Assembly (NCBI RefSeq): GCF_024679245.1
Contig: NC_090172.1
Coordinates: 42,698,229 to 42,762,228 of the forward strand
Direction: 5' to 3'
Source: Pseudorasbora parva
Taxonomy: Eukaryota > Chordata > Actinopteri > Cypriniformes > Gobionidae
Length of the DNA: 64,000 nucleotides
The notes under the pieces were generated by a model. That model had not been told where the DNA came from, ran no database searches, and was given only the letters and a program-made list of their open reading frames with translations. A program made the translations under genes and the position numbers. Position 1 is the first letter of the stretch, and the number at the start of each line of letters is the position of its first letter. Of the stretch, positions 1 to 14,681 are shown piece after piece.

Positions 1-250
1 TTATGTTCACCAAGGCTGCATTTATTTGATCAAAATAAAGTAAAGGCAATATTATGAAATAGTATTACAAATAACTTTTGTCTCATATTATATATTATTT
101 AATTTGTATATTTATTTTTAGTAATACTATTTTTATAAATATATTTTAAGTATAATTTATTAATGTGATGACAGCTGAATTTTCAGAAGTCATTATGCCA
201 AACTTTATTATCACATGATTCTAATAATTTTGATATGCTGATTTGGCACT
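1..250 (-). repeat. Cyprinid-type dispersed repeat, partial
   Basis: Contains ccaaggctgcatttatttga and gctgaattttcagaagtcat, the reverse complement of the repeat ending 'caaacttttgaacggta' that is also seen at 4190-4385, 25190-25490 and 38890-39110. It runs off the left edge. Confidence 0.6.
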
Positions 251-1180
251 CAGTTTAATTTTTATAGGTTGAAAAGGGCCCCACACATTTCTAAAGATCA
301 GAATATAAGCGGTGGTTATGGTTATATAATCATTGGTGTTATGTCCCCAGTGCAGGATCAACCTTAGTTTTAATGTTAATGCATTGTGAGGTGAGCAAAA
401 ATACTGAAAGGTGAGATATGGAACAGCGAGCGATTGAATAAGAGAGGGCTAAAATTAGAGTCAATATAGAATGAGATCAGCCCAGGGACCCTGTAGCATC
501 TGCCATTATGCCTCAGTGTGTAATTCACTAGAGATGAACCATCAGGAAATTCAACACCTCGCTCTTCTCACCTTCTCTGGAGAAAGTGTTTTAACAGTTT
601 TTTGTATGCTCCACTCTAAATAAAATGACACACGAGAAGGGATCATGGAAATAGACCATCATTTTGCAATCTTGTAGCACATGTATCTCACTTAGATCTC
701 GAGGGGAGCTCGAGTGTTTTCTCTCGCTTGAGGGTTTTCTATCAGTATTAGCCCTTTTGAACCTCACGTAAGATATTAATACTATGGGAAGTGCAGTAGT
801 TGTAACTTGACTGCGTTTGATGTTTGAGCACAGTTTTCACGCGCCACACATGGGAGAAGACTGTTGTAACCAAAATCACTTTTGACATTAACTTTTGTTG
901 CCAAAAAAATTAACTCTTGTTGCAAATTTTTTATACATTTTTTAAAATATTTTATAACAATGTCTTTCACTGACATAAAGAAATTAATCCACATCAGTTG
1001 TACATTTATTAGGCACATTTTATTATATTTTTGTATATGTAATTATATTTATCATTTTATATATTACATCCATCATTTTTCATGCAAAATCCAAAATTTG
1101 CATAAACATGCATCAATGGAAACACAACTTCTGTCTTTTCACTCTCTGGATAATCTTTTTTTTTTTTTTTTTTTTTTTTA
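251..1180. other. No gene seen
   Basis: Non-coding, moderately AT-rich, with poly-T at about 1158-1178. Presumed intron or 5' flank of igdcc3. Confidence 0.6.
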
Positions 1181-1253
1181 CAAAAGTTGTATCTTTAGGG
1201 GAACAACTGGGGCAATGCCTTTATAGGGACAACTTTGTACCTTATTTTGTACC

Positions 1254-2497
1254 TGGATTTGGGGGGTATGTATATTGAAGAATAATTGCGTATATTTAAG
1301 TATAATTATGTTAATTTAAGTATAATTTACTTATAAATTATACATAATAATAATAATAAGTATATATTATTTATATACTTACTTATAAATTAAAAAGTAT
1401 AATTACTTATAAATTATTTTACTTATTTATAAATCAAATAAGTAAAATAAATACAAAGCAGTGCCAAGAAGCATGTTGACTAAATTCAAGCATTAAAGAG
1501 AAAACAGCGTCTGCACTTTTTATCTTTTTACATATTTATTTCCCATATATAATTGAACAAGGAAAGGAAAAAACAAAAACAGCAACAACAGACTGGCATG
1601 TTGACTACTTGAACATAAATTTTGCTCTCCTTTCTTTCTGGCCAGCAAATTTCTCAACTACTCTCTGATTAAAATCAGTCATCTCAGTGACAAGTCTCTT
1701 TTCCATGGACAGCAATGCAAGTGCATTCAGCCTCTCCTGGGTCATGGTGTTTCTGAGAAAAGTTTTTATTCTTTTCAAGGTCGAAAAGCACCTCTCACTC
1801 ACTTTGAAATAAGAGACAGGGAAAGCAAAAAAGGGCATTGCTACCGTCACATCCAGTCAGCCACCTCCGTTTCTCATAACAAGCGCGGGTGAAGCTCCGA
1901 GTGTAGCTTCGTCCTCTGTCACTGGACTGCTGCTGAATTTGTAAATCGGGCTGGTCCTTCCAGCGAACGCCTTGTGAAAGGATTTTTTTGTAAATCAATC
2001 ACAGAACTTAGTTTGACTGCTGCCATCTCTACGAATGTTTTGGCGGGGTCGGAGTGACGTTGTCACCAACGCTCTCTCGCAGTAGTGGCCAAGAGCGTAA
2101 CATTGAATGACAGTTGACGAGAACAAATCAGATTGGATCAAAAAACATGTATGCAATTCTGATTCACCAGGGACGCAGCGACCTGCGCCCGGAGGAGAAT
2201 CTTTAAGAAACCAATTAGAGACCAGCTTCAGGTCACATGCTGCCCGACGATTTATGGACTCAGATAGACATCCATTTGTCCGGCATCCCTCGCCCATGAA
2301 ACCGCATGAAACATTAAAAAACATATAAAATAGTTTTTTTTTATTAAATGCTGAGGCTCTTAATTTCCAGCCTGCACATCATATGAGTAAACTATTTTAT
2401 TTTTATTTCTTTTTTATATAATTTTTGTATACATGTATATTTCTGGAATTGTGATGGGGGCGGCGCCCCAGCGCCCTCTATTGACAAGCCGCCACTG
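1254..2497 (-). mobile_element. Internally deleted hAT transposon
   Basis: The right end, read on the minus strand, starts CAGTGGCGGCTTGTCAATAG, a typical hAT terminal sequence. The left terminus is poorly preserved. The coding part keeps only a zinc-finger-like N-terminal stretch and the dimerisation C terminus (see the pseudogene at 1605-1998). The interval 1261-1600 is AT-rich with no coding signal. Confidence 0.65.
1605..1998 (-). pseudogene. hAT transposase remnant: N- and C-terminal ends fused
   Basis: On the minus strand, 1998-1795 encodes RWLTGCDGSNALFCFPCLLF, resembling the zinc-finger (TTF/ZMYM-like) start of hAT transposases. It is followed, in a different frame, by 1850-1605 with SERCFSTLKRIKTFLRNTM and LNALALLSMEKRLV, the conserved C-terminal dimerisation region. 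The whole catalytic middle is missing and the two parts are out of frame, so no transposase can be made. Similar proteins are 500-700 residues; about 130 remain. Confidence 0.75.
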
Positions 2498-2605
2498 GTT
2501 GTACCTTTAGAGTACACACTACTACTCTAAGACTTTGATATGCACCTTTTAGGGGTACAACGTTTTCCTTTTAAAGTACTGCCCCAGTGACAAGCTGTTG
2601 TTCCC

Positions 2606-4035
<1,430 letters not shown>

Positions 4036-4189
4036 AACTTGAACTTTGACTCTTTTCAAACTTGACTGAACAAGAGTATTTCAGGTTTATTACTTAAAAG
4101 CTAATGACTGTTAAATATAATATTGTATTATTTGATTATTTACATGTTATACTATTTATAATATACTTATTTGGTGCTCTAAAACTTTT

Positions 4190-4385
4190 AGATGTTATAT
4201 TGCTGGTCAAATTCTTTGGCCAAGTTCAAAAGAACATCATTTACATTTAGAATTTTTTTAGGTAACAGTGTAAAAGTCTTTATTGTCACAGTCAATTTAA
4301 AGTGGCCTTACTGAATAAAAGTATGTCTTTCTTTTAACAAAATTGTACTGACCCCAAACCATTTGTATTGTAGTAGGTGTCTGTT
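4190..4385 (+). repeat. Same dispersed repeat, second copy
   Basis: Shows gttcaaaagaacatcattta, ttactgaataaaagtatgtc and tactgaccccaaaccatttg, in the same order as other copies of the family. No coding capacity. Confidence 0.6.
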
Positions 4386-5189
4386 TGCTCAGAGCCCATG
4401 TTTTTGCCTCAGCATTTATGTGCTGTGTGTGCCAGCTCTCTCTGCCAGCTCCTCCCAGAAGTCCCCTTTCCCTCCATATCCACTGCCCCGTCACCGCGCT
4501 TCACTACACTTAACAGCACCTTTACAGCCAGCCAGTCCTGTTAAACACAGTTTACAGGCCCCAAGCCATCCACCAATAAAAACCTCTCTCCCTGAGCCAT
4601 CCACCAATAAAAAAAAAAACTCTTCCTGTCCGCCCCCATCCGGCAGACATCTTGTTGGAAGTTTGGCAGAAAATCGTAGGAGCTTGAGAGGATGAGGAAC
4701 AGATGAAGGGTGGCATGAGGTGTTTTCACATCTTACTAATCTTCTCCTGTATCTCTCTTGCCTCCGCTGATATTCTCTCTGGAGATTCTAGATGGGATTG
4801 TTGTGGGGTGTTTTGGACTTCAAAGAAATAACATCCATCTTTCTCTTTAGTAATTTAGTACAACATTTTAGCTAAACGTCAATGTCCCCCAGGGCAGATT
4901 GCATGACACAGCTTGAGGAGCTTGAAATTACAATGTTGATACATTTTCAATTAAGGTTGTTTAGACAGGACATATTGAATGGATTGAGTTCTAGTTACAT
5001 CACAGTCATGAATGATGAGCTGACCTTTCAGAATTCCTTTCAGTCTATATTTTAAAACACTATTAGTCATGATTAATGAATAACTTAAATTATTACATTA
5101 TATCATTAATTAGCTAGCTAACTTGAAAAATGTATAAGTTGCTGGTTGAGTTAGTAACATTCTAATTGTAGAGTATTTTTCTTAGCTCC

Positions 5190-5308
<119 letters not shown>

Positions 5309-5333
5309 GCTGTTTACCATTGTACCATTGTGT

Positions 5334-6027
5334 TAGGGCTGGACGATATTGGAAAAAAAAACCTCTATATATTGAGATATAAAAACAATTTCACCATATC
5401 ACCAAATTTGAGAATAATTAATTCTAGAAAATGAAAACAAATTTATTAAAACAAATAAGCAAATCACAAGCATAGATAAATACAATAGAAGAAAGATACA
5501 ATTGAAATGAGCAGTGCTTTGTTTTTCGGGGACAGAAATTGAATAATCAAATGTAAAATAACTTCACTTAGTGTATACATGAAATATAACTAATATAATG
5601 AATTAATACTATTTCACTTTGTTAAAACTACAAAAGTAATTTTCTCTTTCTCTTCTGTTGTTTGATCACCGTTGATGACACGATCAGCTGTGGGTGCAAG
5701 GACCTGATATAAATGACATGCATTCATTTTCTCAGTTGTTTAGAATACAACCGACTGCATTTCGAGTATACTTGGCAAGACAGTCATTTGGCGTTCACGT
5801 GCTGTCTGTGTGTGCGTACAGAAAACAGAACACGAGTCCTCTTGCGCTCTGCCTAACTCGACTTAAACACATGCAAATGGTAATCTGTCAATCTATGATG
5901 GTTAAACTTTGCAATTAATACACAAATCATTTGCATTCTAAACCGGGGTGAAACTGGCTCGTACGGATCAACTACGATATCTGTACTTGACATGGTAAAT
6001 GGTAAAACAATATATTGTTCAGCCCTA
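5334..6027. mobile_element. hAT-like MITE with 'tagggctg' terminal repeats
   Basis: The left end tagggctggacgatattgg and the right end (reverse complement) tagggctgaacaatatattg are near-matching inverted repeats around 694 bp of non-coding DNA. Flanks cattgtgt and catttgaa are a weak 8-bp duplication. The termini and duplication length fit a non-autonomous hAT. Confidence 0.6.
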
Positions 6028-6039
6028 CATTTGAATGGA

Positions 6040-6277
6040 CACTTTTTTTTCTTTTCTTTTTTCTGTAGAACATAAAAGAAGATAATTTGAGAGATGCCTT
6101 GTTTTACAGACTGTTGAAGTCAATGATAACCAAAACTCTTTGGTTACCAACATTCTTCAAAAGAATGTGTTACACAGAAGAAAGAAAGTCAGGTTTGTGC
6201 ATACAGGTTTGGAACAGCATGAGAGTGAATAAATGATGATAGACATTTCATTTTTGGGCGAACTGCCCCTTTAAAAG
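6040..6277 (+). repeat. Right half of 'gggtgaactatccctttaa' repeat
   Basis: Contains aaccaaaactctttggttac, gtttggaacagcatgagagt and atttttgggcgaactgcccc, the terminal half of the common foldback family in this window. Confidence 0.55.
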
Positions 6278-7602
<1,325 letters not shown>

Positions 7603-8347
7603 ACCAAGGTTGGAAAAATTTCTGAAATAAAGAACGGGTTCCCGTTCAATTATGTTAGAATTTAAAATTGAATTGGCCACATCCCACAGGAAGTTCAATT
7701 GGAATAAAAGGAATTGGATTACAATTCAACAGGTAATGACAAATGTTATAATAATGGGATATGCTATATATACATTTAGTATACATTTGACAAACATTAC
7801 ATTTCTGACACTAATAATAATGCAATGTGTACATCTGAAAGGATGTTGAACATTAACTTGTTCTGAGTCCATATTCACACATCATTCATGACATTGATCT
7901 CCAGTCTTTTTATCCAGTAAATTTGTATTCCGGGCACTTTCTTACCAAAGCAACATTTAAGGACTAAGTAGTCCATTCAGCTGATGTTTTCATCATCTTT
8001 TAGGGGGATGATACTGCTGGAGCAGTCTTGGGTTAAGTGTCTTGCTTAAGGGCACAATAGTGATGGCTTATGAATCCTGTGGAAAGTGAGTACATATTGT
8101 GTAGGCTTAAAGGACAATTACCTAAATACTATGGCTAAATCTCAACTCTCAATGAGAAGGCTAACACAATATACCCCCCTTTTATGTGGGGAGATGGGTA
8201 AGCTGGATGAGCAGACTGATTACTGTGTTGAATGAATTGGGGACTGGACCTTTTACGAGCTATATTGTGCTGTAGACAACTCCAGTTTTCAGTGTCACAC
8301 GATCTTTCAGAAATCATTCTAATATGCAGATTTGGTGTTTAAGAAAC

Positions 8348-8414
<67 letters not shown>

Positions 8415-8415
8415 T
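8348..8415. repeat. (ATT)n microsatellite
   Basis: About 22 uninterrupted TTA units. Confidence 0.95.
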
Positions 8416-8496
8416 GAAAACAGCTGCTCTGCTTAATATTTATGTGTAAACTGATTTCCCCCCCGCAGTTTTGATCAATTTAATGCATTCTTACGA

Positions 8497-9372
8497 GGGC
8501 TGTCAAAATTAATGTGTTAATAATGTTGTGAATGCAAATACATTTTAACAGCACTAATTTTATTAATGCCACGATTAGCGCATTTTCTGTTTGATCCGTG
8601 GCCTAGCCCGTCGTTGGAGAAATCGATATAAGCCATAGTAAAGGATGCAGCAGCAAACATTAGTTAGGAAAGAAAAGGGTTAACCTTAACATTACTCAAG
8701 TGCAGTCATAGCCTACGTAAGCTACCATATTTTCTTTTTACTTTTATTAGACTACAGGTCGAAAGAAAAGTGTGTTTTTACACTTTTAAAACGAATAAGT
8801 TACTTTTCTGAACAAGAGCACTTTTCTCAAACTGTTCACCTGAATCACGCCACAGTTCGGTGCCCACACACACACAAAATACTGCCGGTTAAATAAGTCC
8901 ACACTATATTCCTACTCGTTACAACCTCCTCCAGGTATGGTGTGGTACTGGTGCGCTCCCAGGTTCGCCTTCACATTACCAATTTTTCATAAGAATTGTG
9001 CCCTGTTCTGAACTAAACTGCCAGTGTAAAAACTCCCTTGATTTATATTCTTAAAATGAGAGTAATCACTGCATATTCTGCATTTTTAATCTTAGGCTTA
9101 AGAGACATGAACAAGTTCTTTGAAAATCATCTATGACCTTTGACCTATGTCTAGACTTCATGCTCTATTTAGTATGCTTTCACTAATAATAAACGTGCAT
9201 TTGCATAAAGCATGCATATTTGTCCATACTCATGTTGATTAAAGTATTAAAAACTTTAACTTTAAATTAAAGAAACATTCATTTAAGATTACAACTGATA
9301 AAAATGTGTGATTTAAGTTGTGATTAATCGCGAGTTAACTCATGACAATCATGCGATTAATCACGATTTTTT
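8497..9372. mobile_element. Degenerate MITE with 'agggctgtcaaa' end
   Basis: Starts gagggctgtcaaaattaatg and near the end has gtgattaatcgcgagttaac and cgattaatcacgattttttt, inverted versions of the same AT-rich motif. This resembles non-autonomous hAT elements common in fish. The terminal gacagccct expected on the right is not preserved. Confidence 0.5.
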
Positions 9373-9649
9373 TAAATTCTCACTGAATAAAAGCATTTCA
9401 TTTATTTTATTTTTAAAAACATTTTTAAATGTACAGCCTCAACAGTAGCTAACCACTTTCTGTTACAAAAAAATGGTACTGAGGAAGTAATGAATAAGGG
9501 AACTTACATGTGTTGGTAGTCTTAGATGCTGCTCGACTTGGCCACTGTAAAGGTTAATCCTTGAACCTGGAGGGAGTGTTTCATTCCAGAACGGACCTGA
9601 GCTCTTTTGTACGCATCAGCTCTTTCAAGGCCACCCATATACTCTCTCT

Positions 9650-9702
9650 CACACACACGCACACGCACACGCACACGCACACGCACACGCACACGCACAC
9701 AC
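9650..9702. repeat. (CACACG)n hexanucleotide repeat
   Basis: Seven CACACG units flanked by CA, a purine-pyrimidine alternating tract. Confidence 0.9.
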
Positions 9703-11094
9703 TTACTGCATTAGTACAAGATGCAAAAATGCCTTTCTGAAAGATTTTTTTTGACTGTTAGAAGTCTGCATTTCTATAGCAGCATCATCAATCGCAACAA
9801 ACTCACATCGATCTATATGAATATGCTAATGTAAAGACCCTCAGTGTCTTTGTTCACAGCAGTAGGATCATGAGATGGACAGCATTCTCCATGTCAGGGG
9901 CTTGTTATCGTCCCTCTCTTCAGTGTAGCATGCAATTGAGTGCTTTTACACTGACAAGTGCTGAGAGCGAGAGAGAAAAGGCGAAAGCAAGAAATGGAGG
10001 TCAGTGCTATGTACGGCTGCCTCCATGCTCTGCAATTGTACAATTTCTCCATATGACCTTCAAAAAGTGTTCTTAGGAATGCTAGAATTGACAGCAGAGA
10101 TGCATTGGTCATGTTTCTGCTTTTGCTTAAATAACACAGCAGATCTTTTTTTTTTTTTTATTACAGAAGTATTGTGGAACAGCACTTGTTGGATGTTGGT
10201 ATGTAAGTGGACATTTCATGGAAAGATATTCCCCAACATTATGCGCTTCAGTCTCTTTTTTTTTTAGGGTGATTTGAAATCTTCCTTGTTGAACTTCTAT
10301 GGAAAAAAAAGATTTGTAATTCTTTGTGATACTGGCATCGCCTCGCTCAATAATATTATGCAAAGGTAAAGTTAGGCAAAGCAGGGTTATTTGTATAGCA
10401 CATTTTTACACCAGGGCAATTCAATAGGGAAAACGTTTCCTCATCATGTCAGAGATTAATATCTTAGAATATCTTCTACCCTTTTACAGCTGGTGTCACT
10501 TGCTTGGAAACATCAAGTTGAAGATGCATAACTTGTGAGATTTTCATATAAGGGAGGGGTGATGGGCTTGCTTGTTTGTTTCCAAAATCACAGAACAGGA
10601 GGTGATGACACAGTCACAAGGGGGAAAAAACTACATCAAATATATCAAATATTCTGTTTTCTTAATGAAAAATGTGCAATGCAGAAATATCCCTGAGCAT
10701 GTTACTAGCTCATGTAGGAGACCCATGGAATTAAAGAAGAGACGCATCAGTACTGCAGATATCACTCAGAAACACTGTCATTAAGTGTCACTGTGTTTCA
10801 AGCGGCATGTGTTTTTTTGGTTCAGTGACAGAGTAGGTACAGAATGACATCATGAGCTCTGGGGGGAGTCGCTTTCAGTGACAGATGTTCACACAAGCCG
10901 CAAGATCTGTAATTACACACTGAGCCTTTTAACATTTTCATCTATTTAACAAGCAAATTTACCTCAGAGTTGAACTGACCTGCAGACTGAAATTACACCT
11001 GTTATTTCAAAGCACTATAATCAAAGACCAGCACAAAAAATAAAACGGTTGTTTTGACGCTGTAAAAAAAAAAAATACAGATTATCTAATGACA
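9703..11094. other. No gene seen
   Basis: No domain-bearing ORF and no clear repeat boundary. Confidence 0.5.
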
Positions 11095-11326
11095 GATGGA
11101 CTTTGTAACGACGTCTTTAGTGGCTTTATGGGTCTTGAGAGAGGAAATGACATTAGTGTCAATGGAGGCCTTTCTGAGCCATCGGATTTCAACTAAAATA
11201 TCTTCATTTGTGTTCTGAAGATGAACAAAGGTCTTACAGGTGTCGAACGACATGAGGCTAGTAATTAATGAAGTAATTAATGACAGAATTTAAATTTTTG
11301 GGTGAACTGACCCTAAGTAATTTAAT
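11095..11326 (+). repeat. Dispersed repeat, 3' part of foldback family
   Basis: Contains tcttgagagaggaaatgaca, gttctgaagatgaacaaagg and aaatttttgggtgaactgac. It is shared with the right arm of the element at 35636-36463. Confidence 0.6.
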
Positions 11327-12987
11327 CTCAAATTACATTAAACTGAATTAAAAAAAAAAATTGAATCTTTTATAACTTATAAGAACATTTGAAAATTGCT
11401 TAAATTATTTTGATGAGTTAAAACAATGCAAAAAGATATCATACCTTATTGATCATATCATTTTTTACAGTGTATATATTTCACTATCTATCTAACTGTT
11501 AGTCTTTTCTGTCTATCCAGTGTGGACAAAAATAGAAAGCAAGCAACTGACAAAACCAAAACCATCACCTGTTGTGCTGGTCAGGACAAAAACACAGATT
11601 ACATGAAAAATCTGTCATTGGAACAAAACAAAATAAATGCATTCTTTGAAAACAAGTCATATCTTATGCCATTTCGTTTTTTCAGGTAAACATATCTTAT
11701 TCTAAATGTATGTTGATGTTTTACTGTAAAATAAGATAGATATACTGATTTAAGGATACAAAAGCAGTTTGTGTACTGTATTAATATACAGGATGTGTTA
11801 TTGTGCTTGTCTGATTCTTGACTGATTCTTTGTCTTTCGCAGTTCATTGTTTTCTGTGATTGATTGTAGGTTGTGATGATTGATTCTTTGTCTGTGGCAG
11901 CGGAAAGGTCCATAGATTGATGCCGTGAGCGGAGGCATTAACGCTGTGGGTCTGGGGTCATAATTCTCATTCTCAGTCCTGGTTGCTTTGTGATTTGTCA
12001 GAAGCGAGGCGGACAGTACCGTGCTAGGCTTAGCTCCACGCTGGGTTTGTGTGTGTGTATTTGCATGAATTCATATGGATTAGAGCATGTGCTGTAGGGG
12101 CGGGGCCTGTGCATCAGAGGGACCTGCACATCAACCCTGAGGTGATTTCCCTAGTGACTCTAGTCAGATGGCAGTTTGGGGGCCCCAGTGGAGGAAAAAA
12201 AAGAGGAGTATAAAAGGAAAAGAGTGAGTAACGGGCATCCAACTGCCAGCTGTCTTAGCAGGGTAGGATGATGGAAGATCTATCGTGGGATGGTCTCCAC
12301 AGCCACCTTAACTTTACACTTTCCTCTCACACACACAGACACTCACTCTGATGCACACCGTTCCATCACTGAGCAAACGGTGTGTGTGAGAAAGAGAGTC
12401 ACAATAGGGTCCCACTCCACACCACACTGTCTTGTAATCCATCATAACATGGTTTGCCGAATTCAATCTTTTTCATTAATATGCCAGATTTTTAACTAAT
12501 CAAAATCTCGATTTTAATAGAGAAAGGTGTAAGGTATGATTTATGATGTGTATATTTGTGTGTGTGTTCATGCTTTATATTCTAGAGTGTGTGTGTGACT
12601 TTTTATGATTTTTTTTGCCTTCATTTGTTGAGACACAGAGGATCTGGTGAATGTCTGTCCATCTTGTTGAGTGTGATTGATGGGACGCCGTTCCTCCTGC
12701 GGTAATTGCACTCCTAGTGACAAACTCTGTCATTGCCTGTTGTTGAGCTACAGCCAATGGGTGACTTTGTTAGGTACATCACTTCCTCTATTCTCCCTGT
12801 TTCTAGTCAGTGTTAAAAGTATCCGGGCTTGCCGCATACACTCTCATGCCACTGCCTTGCCCTAGATTGTGATTAATGGCCACAATTCAGCCAGAAAAAT
12901 TCCCTTGAGTGGGTGCCAGTTGGCTTATGCAGAGAAGAGGGGAGAAGAAACTCATTACTGCTGTCAGTTCAGCTGACAGAGCAGGCG

Positions 12988-13023
<36 letters not shown>

Positions 13024-13794
13024 CGTGTGTTTGACTGTGAACATGCATTAGGTTTGTGCACACGTGAGTCAGGGGAACCCCAAGACCTAAGATGTAGCTG
13101 TCTCCAGAAAAAAAAACATGTTTTGTTCTCAAGATGGCTTTTTATTCCAGCTTTTTAATGGTTAACTAGGACACATCGATCATATGGCTTTATGAGCTAT
13201 ACACATACACATGCTGCTCTGAGTTCCTGCCTGGGATGTTTTATTTCATGCTCGGAGCCGATGGATTTGTGCTGCTTTGCCAAACCAGGCACTCTGTTAA
13301 AGAGTTTTGACCTTTTTAACAGCGTTTAGGTTATCTTAGGCGACAGCATTTGGGCACAAGACCTTCCAGTCTGCATTTAATCAGTTTTGTTTTATTGATC
13401 GTAACGCTGTAATTGCTCAAATAGGACCACAACAAATGGACCTGTGTGCAGGGATGAGTTGAGTTGCCAGGACCTCAGCATACACATGCATACTTCTTGT
13501 CTTTGAACCCTTATGTCTCTATCTGATTTATCGATTCTGATTTTTTCTCTGACTCAAGCCTGACTGTTGTGGTGGTGTCTGCGTTATTCCAGCTAACACT
13601 TGAGTCTTTTTGCTTTTCCTTTTGGTGACATGCATTGTAAAAAACATTGTTTCTACTGTTTTTTTATTTTTTCAGTGCAGAAATTGAAAATATATAAAAT
13701 ATATAAACATAAATAGTAAGACAAAAATATTTGGTTCATTGTCCAATAAAAGTGTCCAAGACAAAGAAATAGGAAATAGAACGATAAAAAATAA
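11327..13794. other. No gene seen
   Basis: Contains short GT runs (12990-13020) and poly-purine patches; no coding signal. A GC-box-like ggggcggggcctg occurs near 12098, without other promoter evidence. Confidence 0.5.
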
Positions 13795-13965
13795 ACATTT
13801 ACATTTATGCATTTGGCAGATGCTTTTATCCAAAGCGACTTACATTGCATTCAAGGTACACATTTTTTACATTTTTTTTTGTCAGTTCTTGCTTTCCCTG
13901 GGAATTGAACCCATGACCTTGGCGTTGCTAGCACCATGTTCTACTGTTTGAGCTACAGGAAAGCT
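13795..13965 (-). mobile_element. tRNA-derived SINE
   Basis: On the minus strand it starts tcctgtagctcaaacagtag (an A-box-like tRNA head), followed by a B-box region (gggttcaattccc) and the tail aagcgactttg/ggataaaagcatctgccaaatg that is widely shared by fish SINEs and their partner LINEs. Length about 170 bp. It resembles the HAmo type described from carps. It is a retroposon copy, not a functional tRNA. Confidence 0.7.
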
Positions 13966-14387
13966 GTATACACGCTTATGTATGTTGTTTTTTGAAAGTT
14001 CTTTAAACTTTTGCCAGCACAAAAAAAATAAATACAAATAATAATAAATAAATACAAATATATAGATGTATTCATGTCTTTGTATTAATTGCATGTATCA
14101 CTAACAGCAAAGAACAGAGATCAGGTAAAAGGGCTAGTTTAGACATACAATTTGGCTATAACATATGTATAATGAGTTAGCGGATCTAAAAGGTTTTAGT
14201 TGGACGTTCCTCAGTTAACAAGCCAGAATGCAGAAATATTTGAATCTAGATAATCTAGACATGTTCTCTTCATGTGGAGAGCCAGACAACCAGACATAGC
14301 TGATCTCAGCAGCCACACTACATGAATCATGGCCGATAGGTCAGCCAGACTGTTGGCTGCATCAAGAGCTGGAAACAGTGCAGCGAA

Positions 14388-14681
<294 letters not shown>

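Larger units (their letters stand above)
1181..2605. repeat. Palindromic MITE interrupted by a hAT element
   Basis: The left piece (1181-1253, ggggaacaac...tggggcaatg, then acaactttgtacc) is roughly the inverted complement of the right piece (2498-2605, gttgtacc...aaagtactgccccagtgaca, then gctgttgttccc). The halves are separated by the hAT insertion, flanked by tttgtacc at 1246-1253 and gttgtacc at 2498-2505, an imperfect 8-bp duplication. The outer boundaries are approximate. Confidence 0.55.

Noticed and set aside
12085..12245. Promoter for igdcc3 (GC-box-like motif and tataaaag near 12210)
   Set aside because: Isolated motifs in AT-rich fish DNA without a CpG-rich region, first exon or splice donor nearby.
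13795..13965. Possible tRNA gene
   Set aside because: A-box and B-box-like motifs are present, but the head is joined to a SINE tail and does not form a complete cloverleaf, so it is a tRNA-derived SINE.
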